Below, in pieces: positions 7,075 to 15,074 of a stretch of 64,000 nucleotides of DNA (its first letter is position 1; every line of letters begins with the position of its first letter). Below the pieces are notes generated by a model. It saw only the letters and a program-made list of their open reading frames with translations, searched no databases and was not told where the DNA came from. The DNA comes from Hymenobacter sp. BRD128. GTDB lineage: Bacteria; Bacteroidota; Bacteroidia; Cytophagales; Hymenobacteraceae. The position numbers and the translations under genes were made by a program. The DNA is taken from contig NZ_CP053908.1 in assembly GCF_013256625.1 (NCBI RefSeq), positions 2,356,001-2,420,000 on the forward strand, given 5' to 3'.

Positions 7075-8829
7075 CTATTTCTTACGCAGCGCCCGCGCGC
7101 CGAACAGCACGCCGGCCGCCAGCAGGCTGGTGTAAGCGGTGGCCATGAGCCACTTGGGTATCAGCGGGCCGTGCTCCTTGATGATGGCAGTGGCGGCGGC
7201 TTCGTCTTGGCCGGCGATTTTTTGATTCACGGTTTCGTAGCCCTGGGCGATGTAGGCCACGGCGCCGGCCAGCGGCACCAGGGCCAGGTAAGCGGCTTTG
7301 GGCAGCTTTTCGGCCTTGAATAAATAGCCAAAGCTGCCGAGCGCCAGCACGCCCGCGCCGCCCGTCAGCACCTGCGCCACGCGCATGCTGCGGTGCAGGC
7401 CTAGCGCCACAATGGCCGTGTAGAGGCCCGCGGCGCGGTCTTCGGTGTAGTCTTCGGCGTTGTTGAGCATCAGCACGCCCACTTGCAGCAGGCCGTAGGC
7501 GCCAGCCAGGGTGAGCACCGCCGGCCGCGGAAAGCGCGTGACGAGGCTAGCGGTGTAGGCCATCGGCCCGAAGAAAATAACGGCCCACAGCGCCGCCAGC
7601 TGCCACACCCCGCGCGACTTAAGGTGCAGCGGCTGCCACGAATACTGGAACCCTAGCGCCCAGCCAATGACCGTGAGCGGCACAAATTGCCAGCGCCCGG
7701 TGTGGCGCGTGAGCCAGATGCTGATGCCCACGGTGCCGGCCACCGAGGCGCGCAGCTGCCAGCGCACGCCCTGGTCGCCCAGCTCGTAGATGGCATTGGA
7801 TAAGTGGCTTTTATACACGGCATCGACCTGGCGGTCGGCGTAGGTATTCACCATATCGCCGAAGTTGAAAAGCAGGTAAATGCCGGCCAGCCCCACGTAC
7901 AGCTCGGGCCGGCGCAGGAAGCGGCCATCCTCGGCGCTGAGCAGAATGGGAATAAAAAAAATGGGAATCTCGGCCGGCAAAAACTCGGGCCGGCGCAGGA
8001 TTTTGCTGTTGCGCAAAAACCGCCCCAGCCCGCCGTGCTTGGGCCGGGCCAGCAGGTTGATGCGCTGAATGTGGCGCTCGTTGGGATTCAGAAAAGCGTC
8101 GCGGCCGTGCAGCAGCACGTGGTTGTCGGCCAGCACAATGTCGTTATCCTGCCAGGTGTGGGTGTAAAATACCTCCGGCGCGTAGAGGGCCGCTTGCAGC
8201 TCGGCAATAAGCTCGGCCTGCGCTTCGGGCGTGGCGTCCAGCACCTCTACGTGCACGGGGTTAAGGTCGTGCACGGGCTCGGCAAAGCGCAGCGTGGCCT
8301 CCCCCGTGACGGGGTGCGCCTGCACCAGCGGCTGGGTAATGGTGCCGCCGTAGTGCACCACTTTTTCGGTGCGGTAGCGCAGCGTGGCCTGCTCCCAGCG
8401 CTGGCGCTGGGCGGCGGTGGCGCGGGCCAGCGCCCGGCCGGTATCGGCGAAGGTGGTGCCGCCGCGGTCCTCGGCGCGGGGTGCCTTCAGGCACTGAAAG
8501 AAGATGAGGTGCGGAATGCGGCCGATAAAGGCGCCGTCCCAGTGCAGCGGCACGGCGCTGGGTGTGTAGAGGTAGTTCTTGGCGTCGGGCTTAACCAGCA
8601 ACTCATTGATGGCACCGAATGGCCATTGCAGCGGCTCGCCCAGCTGCTGCGCGTACAAGGCAAACTGCGTTTTGCTGAACGACTCGAACCCGCGAAAAAT
8701 AAGAATGCGGTGCAGCTGCACCCACTCCGCGAGCTGCTCGGCGGCGAGGTCGGCAATAGTTTGGCCGGGTTGGCTAGCCCGCACGAGCAGGCCAAAAGGC
8801 GCTTGGGGTTCGAGGGTATACGTGGGCAT
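7075..8829 (-). CDS. PvcB/TauD-type dioxygenase fused to UbiA prenyltransferase
   Basis: A 584-residue continuous frame with two unrelated enzyme domains. Residues 1 to about 265 are a TauD/TfdA Fe(II)/2-oxoglutarate dioxygenase resembling PvcB/IsnB of isonitrile pathways: the metal triad is visible as His96-Trp-Asp98 and His241 in LLHGRDAF. Residues about 290-584 are a polytopic membrane domain with all UbiA hallmarks: N328-x3-D332-x3-D336 (NTYADRQVD), a YSWQPLHLKSRG loop, and D460-x3-D464 (EDYTED). PvcB enzymes act on the amino-acid isonitrile made by PvcA (decarboxylation/desaturation); UbiA enzymes transfer a prenyl group to an aromatic acceptor. The fusion suggests that an aromatic vinyl isonitrile is prenylated at the membrane. 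The isonitrile synthase fusion gene lies 96 bp upstream on the same strand. I know of no described protein with this architecture, but could not search. Confidence 0.88.
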   Translation of the reverse strand: MPTYTLEPQAPFGLLVRASQPGQTIADLAAEQLAEWVQLHRILIFRGFESFSKTQFALYAQQLGEPLQWPFGAINELLVKPDAKNYLYTPSAVPLHWDGAFIGRIPHLIFFQCLKAPRAEDRGGTTFADTGRALARATAAQRQRWEQATLRYRTEKVVHYGGTITQPLVQAHPVTGEATLRFAEPVHDLNPVHVEVLDATPEAQAELIAELQAALYAPEVFYTHTWQDNDIVLADNHVLLHGRDAFLNPNERHIQRINLLARPKHGGLGRFLRNSKILRRPEFLPAEIPIFFIPILLSAEDGRFLRRPELYVGLAGIYLLFNFGDMVNTYADRQVDAVYKSHLSNAIYELGDQGVRWQLRASVAGTVGISIWLTRHTGRWQFVPLTVIGWALGFQYSWQPLHLKSRGVWQLAALWAVIFFGPMAYTASLVTRFPRPAVLTLAGAYGLLQVGVLMLNNAEDYTEDRAAGLYTAIVALGLHRSMRVAQVLTGGAGVLALGSFGYLFKAEKLPKAAYLALVPLAGAVAYIAQGYETVNQKIAGQDEAAATAIIKEHGPLIPKWLMATAYTSLLAAGVLFGARALRKK

Positions 8830-8925
8830 GAGGCAGAGCTAGCCGATGAGCGTTAGGCAGTTGGCGACGGCAGCAAAGGTGCGGCACCCCGGCAGCCGAA
8901 TGCGTAAATAATTCAGATTACTTGG

Positions 8926-10539
8926 TTAAGAATTCGGCCCGGCCACGAAGTGACTCGGCCGGCCGTCTTGCTCGACCAGCACGGCGCCGGTTTCCTCGGC
9001 CTGGGAGCGCTTCAGGAGCACGTAGTCGTTAGCGCGCAGCAGCACCACGCCGTGCCAGGGCGTGAGCCAGTCGTCCTGGGCGCGGGTGATGCGCAGGCCG
9101 ATTTTATCGGAGTGCGGGTGCTGGGGATGGATGCTCAGGCGCAGGGCGTGCGGAAACTCCTGGGCCAGCAGCTTCGTCCAGGCGTTGCTGCGCTGAATCA
9201 CTTCGTAGGCCACTTCCTTGCTTTCCTCTTTCACGCGGCTTTTGCTTTTTTCGGGGGCCAGCGCCTGGCCATCTTCCGACACGAAGCGGTGGATGCCGTT
9301 GAACATGGCGCGGGCGTGGTCGGTGTCGCGCACGCGGGCTTTCAGCTCGGCCAGCGGCTCGCCGTACTGGGCTACTATCCAGGCGCGGGCCTGGTCGAAG
9401 GAGTCGGTGGCGAGCAGGTCTTCGAGGTTCACCACGTCGAGGTCAGGGGTGCCTAGCCGCTGAATAAGGGATTTCAGCACGTCGTTGTAAGCCGATACGT
9501 CGGCGTCGCTCACCTGCACCAGGTCGGCAAACACGCGGCCATCGGCGCAGATGCTGAGGCGGGCGCCGGGCGCGTACACCTGCCGAATGTCGTCGCAGAG
9601 GCTTTGCAAAAACGTGAGCGCGATTTCCTCGCCCAAGTCGGGCAGAGTGCCCAGCACCTTCTGGCGGTTGGGCGACTTGGCCGGGAAGGCCGGCAAAATA
9701 AGGTGAATGGGCCAGCCCTGGCTGATGTAGTAGTGCAGCTTGGGCAGCTGCACGGCAATACTCTGCTCGTCGGGCGCGGGGCTAGCCTCGGAGTCGGTGC
9801 GCAACACCTTGCGGTGCCGCAAGATGAGCTTCGCCATGCGCCGCGCCACGGCAAAATCCACCGCCGGGCTCACCTGCAAAAACTGCCCTACCGCCACGCC
9901 CACTTGGCCCAGCAGCAGCGGCCCCAGCTGGGTAGCGAGCTGCGGCGTGGCCAGGGCCAGCCCGGCACTCAGCATTTCCAGCAGCTCGTCGGTGGCCTGG
10001 CCCGCGGCTGAGCGGTCGAGCAGACGCAGGCCCAGCACGCCCCAGTGCGCCGCGTACAGCGCCTGCGTGAGCGCAGGCACCAGGTTTTCGGCGGGCGCAT
10101 CGGTGGCACCGCGCACCACCAGTTCAAACAAGGCCAGGCCGCGCAGACGAATATTTTCCGTTTCGGGACTGAGCACGCCGGTGGGCACGTCGGCATCGAG
10201 TAAGGCGGCCATCTGCGAGCGCAGCAGGCGGTGGTGCGGGGCTAGCAGGCGCAGCTTTTCGCGCATAAAGGCCTGAAAGCGCAATGCCAGCGGGCCGGCC
10301 GGCAGGTCGGGGCTGCGGGCCTCCAGGTCGTCGTGCACCCGCTGGTAGAGGCCGAGCACAAAGTCGTTTTTGGAGCCAAAATGCCGGTATACCTCGGCTA
10401 AGGGCTGCCCGGCGGCCAGGGCAATGTCGGCCATCGATACGGTCCCAAAACCCTGGTTTTCGAGTAGTTGCAAGCCCGTATCGAGCAGGATGCGGCGGGC
10501 AGAAGAGAAGGCAAGCGAAGAAGGAGCGGCAGCAACCAT
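8926..10539 (-). CDS. TetR regulator fused to PvcA/IsnA isonitrile synthase
   Basis: A 537-residue frame. Residues about 10-60 are a TetR-type helix-turn-helix (TVSMADIALAAGQPLAEVYR, then HFGSKNDF); about 60-215 look like a TetR ligand-binding region. Residues about 255-537 match the Dit1/PvcA family: FPAKSPNRQKVLG, LPDLGEEIAL, SICADGRVFADLVQVSD, RSNAWTKLLAQEFPHALRLS, IHPQ and TPWHGV. PvcA/IsnA/XnPvcA convert the amino group of L-tyrosine or L-tryptophan to an isonitrile using ribulose-5-phosphate. The protein may therefore both sense and make the compound. The track start at 10548 is TTG; ATG 10539 is preferred. A palindrome 38-58 bp upstream overlaps the promoter and could be its own operator. 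The downstream gene carries the PvcB partner. The two domain identities are solid; regulation by the N-terminal domain is inferred. Confidence 0.88.
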   Translation of the reverse strand: MVAAAPSSLAFSSARRILLDTGLQLLENQGFGTVSMADIALAAGQPLAEVYRHFGSKNDFVLGLYQRVHDDLEARSPDLPAGPLALRFQAFMREKLRLLAPHHRLLRSQMAALLDADVPTGVLSPETENIRLRGLALFELVVRGATDAPAENLVPALTQALYAAHWGVLGLRLLDRSAAGQATDELLEMLSAGLALATPQLATQLGPLLLGQVGVAVGQFLQVSPAVDFAVARRMAKLILRHRKVLRTDSEASPAPDEQSIAVQLPKLHYYISQGWPIHLILPAFPAKSPNRQKVLGTLPDLGEEIALTFLQSLCDDIRQVYAPGARLSICADGRVFADLVQVSDADVSAYNDVLKSLIQRLGTPDLDVVNLEDLLATDSFDQARAWIVAQYGEPLAELKARVRDTDHARAMFNGIHRFVSEDGQALAPEKSKSRVKEESKEVAYEVIQRSNAWTKLLAQEFPHALRLSIHPQHPHSDKIGLRITRAQDDWLTPWHGVVLLRANDYVLLKRSQAEETGAVLVEQDGRPSHFVAGPNS

Positions 10540-10576
10540 GAACAGCAAGAAACGAGGCCCACACCGGGCGTCTGCC

Positions 10577-10597
10577 TAAAGGTAGGAATACCTACCT
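10577..10597 (-). promoter_or_regulatory. Promoter box with palindromic (TetR-type) operator
   Basis: AGGTAGG-AATA-CCTACCT (10580-10597) is a perfect 7-bp inverted repeat. On the minus strand it overlaps TACCTTTA (10577-10584), a 7-of-8 match to the TAnnTTTG promoter box, 38 bp upstream of the TetR-IsnA start. The arrangement fits autorepression by the fused TetR domain. The intergenic space to topB (10598-10651) shows nothing else. Confidence 0.6.
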
Positions 10598-10651
10598 GTA
10601 GCGGCCAGCCGCCACGCGCCTACCTAGCCGCGCCGACAGAGGCTTGGCACC

Positions 10652-13222
10652 CTAGCCGAACACTGGCACCACGCGGCCTTCCTCTACCTTGAGCGCGGCG
10701 TCGTACTTCTTGCCGGTTTTAGCGGAGAAGAAGCCTTTGATGACGCCCGTTTCGCCGCGCCGCAATAATTGGCGCAATTGCATGTCGGTCAGCTTTTTGC
10801 CGCCCCACTCGAAGGGCACCCGAAACTGGCAGTCCTCGCGGAAGCGCGAGCAGCCGAAGGCGCTGCTGCCCTTGAGCATAGTGCCGAGCCGGCACACCGG
10901 GCACGGAATCTGGCCGGGGTCGGTGGCCGTGGTGGGCTTGCTTTCGGCGGCGGGCACCAACTCAAACTGGTGGCGGGCATCGAGAATAAGTGCGCCGTCG
11001 ATTTTCTCGCCCGCGCCCGTTACGAAACCCTTAATGAGCTGCGTACGGCCCTTGGCCAGCAGACTTTTCACCTGTGGGTCGCTCAGCTTTTTACCCAATA
11101 TCTCAATGGGTAGCCGGAACTGGCAGCCCTCGCGGAAGCGGGCGCAGCCAAAGGCCGTTTTGCCGCGCAGGATGTGGCCGGTTTTGCAGGCCGGGCAGGT
11201 GCCGAGGCCATTGGCAGCGGCAGTGGGGCTAGCGGCTTTGGCGGCTGAGCCGGCCGGCTTTTGCACCGAGCCGTTGGCCGTAGCGGGCTGGCTAGGCCCA
11301 CTCACTGCTGCCGCCGCGCTACCGGCCGACACGGCGCGGCCGCTGCGGTCGGTTTTTACCTCCTGCACCATTTCGCGGACCAAGCCCTTCAACTCCTCTA
11401 AAAACTGGTCGGACGGCAGCTCATTGCGCTCAATCTGGCGCAGCTTTTTCTCCCACTGGCCGGTCAGCTCCGCCGATTTCAGCGTGGGGTTGCGGATGAG
11501 GCCGATGAGCTCGACGCCAGTGGGCGTGGGTAAAATCCGCTTCTTATCGCGCCGGATATAGTTGCGCTTAAATAGCGTTTCAATGATGGCGGCGCGGGTG
11601 CTGGGGCGGCCGATACCGTTTTCCTTCATGGCTAGGCGCAGCTCATCGTCGTCGATGTTGCGGCCGGCCGTTTCCATGCCGCGCAGCAGGCTGGCCTCGG
11701 TGTAGTCCTTGGGCGGCTGGGTCATCTTGCTTTCCAGGCGCGGCTGGTGCGGGCCGCTTTCGCCCTTGGCGAAGCTGGGCAGCACGGTGCTCACCACGTC
11801 GTCATTGTCTTCGGCGCCGGTGGCTTTCTCACCGGCCGGGGCCGCGGGCTTAGGCGCGGCCTGCTGGCTAGGGTCGCCGTAGACCACGCGCCAGCCGGGG
11901 CTCAGTATCTGCCGGCCGCGCACGCGAAAGAGAAACCCCGCCGCTTCGGCCAGCACGGTGGTATTGCTCACCTCGCAGTCGGGATAAAAGGCGGCGATGA
12001 AGCGGCGCACGATGATGTCGTACACGCTGCTTTCCATGCCGCCGCCGGGGCCCCCGCTACCCGTCGGAATGATGGCGTGGTGGTCCGTTACCTTATTGTT
12101 ATTGAATACCTTACTGGTTTTTGGAATCTTATTTGCCAGCAGCGGCCCGGTCAGGTTTGAATAGCCAATGCCGCGCAGAATACCCGGTATTTTGGGGTAA
12201 ATGTCGTCGGGCAGAAACGTGGTGTCGACGCGCGGGTAACTCACGGCCTTCTTCTCGTAAAGCGCCTGCACAATCTTGAGCGTATCCTCGGCCGAGAGGC
12301 CCAGCTGGTTGTTGCACTGCACTTGCAGCGCGGTCAGGTCGAAGAGGCGCGGCGGCGACTCGCGGCCTTTTTTTATCTCGACGTTGGTGACGGTGAGCGG
12401 CGCGGGCTGCACCGTTTCGAGGGCCTTCTTGGCCTCGTCTTCCTTCACGAAGTACCCTAGCGCGCGCAGGCGGCTCTGCTCGTCGGGCGCGTCCTGGGCT
12501 TCTTTTTGCTCGGCTTCGGTATTAATGCGGGTGAAGGTGGTGTCGCGGTATTGCGTCTTCAGCACCCAGTACGGCTCGGGCTTGAAGTTGCGGATTTCGT
12601 GGTGGCGGTCCACGAGCAGGGCGAGCGTGGGCGTTTGCACCCGGCCGATGCTCAGCAGCTGCTTGTCGCCGTAGGTGGTGTATTTGAGGGTGAAGAGGCG
12701 CGTGGCGTTGAGGCCCAGCAGCCAGTCGCCCACCGCGCGGCTGCGCCCGGCCTGGTAGAGGCTGTCGAACTCCTTGCCATCGCGCAGATTATTGAAACCC
12801 TGGCGGATAGCCTCTTCGGTGAGCGACGAAATCCAGAGGCGCTTCACCGGCTTGCGGCACTTGGCCTCGTGAATAACCCAGCGCTGAATGACCTCGCCCT
12901 CCTGCCCGGCGTCGCCGCAGTTGATGACCTCGGTAGCCGCGTCGAGCAGGCGCTTGATGGTGTTGAACTGCTTGACCACGCCCTCGTCGCGGCGCATGAG
13001 CTTGATGCCGAACTGCTCGGGTATCATGGGCAGGTCGTGCAGGCTCCAGCGCTTCCACTCGGGGCGGTAGTCGTCGGGCTCCTTGAGCTGGCAGAAGTGG
13101 CCAAACGTCCAGGTGACCTGGTAGCCATTGCCCTCGTAGTAGCCGTCCATGCGCCGGTCGGCCCCGATAACCTGGGCGATTTCGCGGGCTACGCTGGGCT
13201 TTTCGGCTAGGCAAACCTTCAT
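10652..13222 (-). CDS. topB: DNA topoisomerase III (type IA)
   Basis: The 856-residue protein begins with a Toprim domain (MKVCLAEKPSVAREIA, acidic GDAGQEGE near 103-110). It continues through the type IA core with catalytic Tyr329 in AVSYPRVDTTFLPDD and the downstream GIGRPSTRAAII motif. The C-terminal 200 residues carry two repeated topoisomerase zinc-finger-like modules (TCPACKTGHILRGKTAFGC and a second with CPVCRLGTMLKGSSAFGC), each followed by a 'K-L-D-x-Q-lLxxG-x-T' segment. It is longer than E. coli TopB (653) because of these modules, as is common in Bacteroidota. It decatenates and relaxes DNA. It seems to be a single gene, unrelated to the cluster downstream. Confidence 0.95.
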   Translation of the reverse strand: MKVCLAEKPSVAREIAQVIGADRRMDGYYEGNGYQVTWTFGHFCQLKEPDDYRPEWKRWSLHDLPMIPEQFGIKLMRRDEGVVKQFNTIKRLLDAATEVINCGDAGQEGEVIQRWVIHEAKCRKPVKRLWISSLTEEAIRQGFNNLRDGKEFDSLYQAGRSRAVGDWLLGLNATRLFTLKYTTYGDKQLLSIGRVQTPTLALLVDRHHEIRNFKPEPYWVLKTQYRDTTFTRINTEAEQKEAQDAPDEQSRLRALGYFVKEDEAKKALETVQPAPLTVTNVEIKKGRESPPRLFDLTALQVQCNNQLGLSAEDTLKIVQALYEKKAVSYPRVDTTFLPDDIYPKIPGILRGIGYSNLTGPLLANKIPKTSKVFNNNKVTDHHAIIPTGSGGPGGGMESSVYDIIVRRFIAAFYPDCEVSNTTVLAEAAGFLFRVRGRQILSPGWRVVYGDPSQQAAPKPAAPAGEKATGAEDNDDVVSTVLPSFAKGESGPHQPRLESKMTQPPKDYTEASLLRGMETAGRNIDDDELRLAMKENGIGRPSTRAAIIETLFKRNYIRRDKKRILPTPTGVELIGLIRNPTLKSAELTGQWEKKLRQIERNELPSDQFLEELKGLVREMVQEVKTDRSGRAVSAGSAAAAVSGPSQPATANGSVQKPAGSAAKAASPTAAANGLGTCPACKTGHILRGKTAFGCARFREGCQFRLPIEILGKKLSDPQVKSLLAKGRTQLIKGFVTGAGEKIDGALILDARHQFELVPAAESKPTTATDPGQIPCPVCRLGTMLKGSSAFGCSRFREDCQFRVPFEWGGKKLTDMQLRQLLRRGETGVIKGFFSAKTGKKYDAALKVEEGRVVPVFG

Positions 13223-13370
13223 CGCAGATTCAAACTGATTTAACGGATTTCGCAGATACGCCCGCTAAAGCGGGCTGGCGCTAATCAACAAAAATACGTT
13301 GCGAAAAGGTCGGAATGACTGGCTGGCTCACTGCGTGGAGCACCGACACGCGGCGGCGCCGGGCGCCCGG

Positions 13371-13799
13371 CTAGCGGAAGTACCTGGGCTTGAGCTGCGC
13401 TTTGATACGCTGGGGAAGCTGGTGCACCTCGAATGCTCGCAGGACCCGGACTTCCCTTCGGTGGCTGTATTGGGCTGAGCCGAGTAAAATGCCCAGGGTA
13501 GTAGCGGCAAAAATCGGCGCTACCAGGATGTACGTGAGCCCCACCCCAACGGGGTCGTTAGAATGAATGCCGTCGAGGTAGCTCGCAGTGCCGAGACCCA
13601 AGTTGGCCCCCAGCACGACGAGGCACAGCCGTCGCTTGTGCACAAACAGCCGGTGAATAGCCGCCATCGTATCAGGCGCCGCTGGCGTGGCAGCCAGCGG
13701 CGCCGTGAGCGAATCGGGCCTAGCCGCCCGGCTCGAAACTTGAGCAGCAACCTGCAGGGTGGCTAGCAGCAGGACCACAAATAGGAAAAAGTGTTTCAT
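13371..13799 (-). CDS. Hypothetical secreted/membrane protein
   Basis: From ATG 13799 the product is 142 residues: signal peptide (MKHFFLFVVLLLATLQVAAQ), a short Pro/Ala linker, then two hydrophobic segments (CLVVLGANLGLGTASYLDG and VGLTYILVAPIFAATTLGIL) and a basic tail rich in Arg. Small proteins of this layout are common in Cytophagales but I recognise no named family. The frame upstream to 13895 lacks coding character. The 148-bp space between this gene and topB (13223-13370) and the 196 bp upstream (13800-13995) show no further feature. Confidence 0.6.
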   Translation of the reverse strand: MKHFFLFVVLLLATLQVAAQVSSRAARPDSLTAPLAATPAAPDTMAAIHRLFVHKRRLCLVVLGANLGLGTASYLDGIHSNDPVGVGLTYILVAPIFAATTLGILLGSAQYSHRREVRVLRAFEVHQLPQRIKAQLKPRYFR

Positions 13800-13995
13800 A
13801 GCGCAGAAAGAACAAATGACAGGGCGAAGTACGCAGTCCTTTTCAGTGCTTCCTACTGACAGCAAATGAGCCCAAAGTCTGATTATATAGCGCACAAAGC
13901 GCTATAAATCAAAACGCAAGGACATTGCACACTTTCTCCTAAAGTCAGGGGCTGGCAACAATAAAGGTCGAGCCGCCAGGCTGAAGGGGGCTAGC

Positions 13996-14913
13996 CTATC
14001 CTTTCTTTTGCTGCGTGGTAATCAGCACCACCGAGCCCACGATAACGGCCGCGCCTACCAGCATTTGGCCGGTCAGCTTTTCGCCGCGCATGGCCCAGCC
14101 CAACAGCACGGCCACCACGGGGTTGACGTAGGCGTAGGTGGCCACCCGCGCCGGCGGGGCGTGCTTCAGCAGCCAGCTATAGGCCGTGAAGGCCACCAGC
14201 GAGCCAAACACCACCAGGTAGCCCCAGCCCAGCCACGCCGCCAGCCCAAAACGGCCAGGGTGCAGCCCCTGCCACTCGCCGGTGGCCGTGCCTAATAGCA
14301 GCAGCAGCGCGCCGCCGGCCAGCATTTGCATGCCCGAGGCCAGCACCGCCGACCGGGGCACCGGCGAGCGCAGCCCGTAGATGGAGCCCGCCGCCCAGCT
14401 AAACGCCGCCAGCAGCACCAGTGCCACGCCGGTAAGCTGGGCGTGGCTAGCCCCCATCGTCAGCTGCTCGCCCACCAGCAGGTACACACCCACGAAACCC
14501 AACAGCAACCCCAGCACCACCTTCCCGCCGGGCCGCTCGCCGCGCAGCCAGAGCCAGCCCAGAATAACAATCCAGAACGGCTCGCTGGCAATGAGCAGCG
14601 CGGCCAGGCTGCTGGGTAGCGCGCGCTCGGCCAGCACCACCATGCCGTTGCCGCCCAGCAGCAGCAGGCCGCCCACCACGAAGCTCGTTTTCCACTGCGC
14701 CAGGGTGGGTTTTTCATAATCGGCCGAGGCGCGCCCGGCCAGCGCCAAGATGCTGCCCGCCAGCACAAACCGGCTGCCCGCCAGCAAAAACGGCGGCATC
14801 GTGACAATGGCATACTTGATGGCCAGGTACGTGGAGCCCCACAGCAGGTACACGGCCGCGAAGGCCAGAATGAGCAGGATAGTTCGCGGCTTAGTGGCGA
14901 GGGGGCTAGCCAT
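13996..14913 (-). CDS. EamA-family (DMT) permease
   Basis: The 305-residue protein has about ten hydrophobic segments in two homologous EamA halves, each around 140 residues. Typical DMT features include LLWGSTYLAIKYAI in helix 1, WLWLRGERPGGKVVLGLLLG at the middle of the first half, and YVNPVVAVLLGWAMRGEKL in the second. Members export amino acids, nucleosides or other metabolites; the substrate cannot be told. Similar to the YedA/RhaT-like subgroup. A palindromic repeat lies between its start and the downstream end of the divergent region at 15035. Confidence 0.88.
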   Translation of the reverse strand: MASPLATKPRTILLILAFAAVYLLWGSTYLAIKYAIVTMPPFLLAGSRFVLAGSILALAGRASADYEKPTLAQWKTSFVVGGLLLLGGNGMVVLAERALPSSLAALLIASEPFWIVILGWLWLRGERPGGKVVLGLLLGFVGVYLLVGEQLTMGASHAQLTGVALVLLAAFSWAAGSIYGLRSPVPRSAVLASGMQMLAGGALLLLLGTATGEWQGLHPGRFGLAAWLGWGYLVVFGSLVAFTAYSWLLKHAPPARVATYAYVNPVVAVLLGWAMRGEKLTGQMLVGAAVIVGSVVLITTQQKKG

Positions 14914-14945
14914 TATTTTCTTCTAAATAAGTGTTCAAAAAAGAA

Positions 14946-15035
14946 CGTCATGCGGAGCTTGCCGAAGCATCTCTACCGCTTTATCAGCGCCACTCACCGG
15001 CGTGGTAGAGATGCTTCGGCAAGCTCCGCATGACG
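14946..15035. repeat. Interspersed imperfect palindrome, copy 2
   Basis: Arms of 32 nt (CGTCATGCGGAGCTTGCCGA, AGCATCTCTACC and complement, perfectly paired) flank a loop of about 26 nt between the EamA gene and the TonB receptor gene. Same family as copy 1; here the variant GCGGAGC replaces GCTGAGC in both arms, so the pairing is conserved by compensating changes. Confidence 0.92.
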
Positions 15036-15074
15036 GGCTGTCTACTTTCTAAAAAGCACTCAGGATGCGTGCTC

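Noticed and set aside
13223..13370. Short intergenic spacer downstream of the 13371-13799 gene and before topB
   Set aside because: Checked for small genes and hairpins; nothing convincing.
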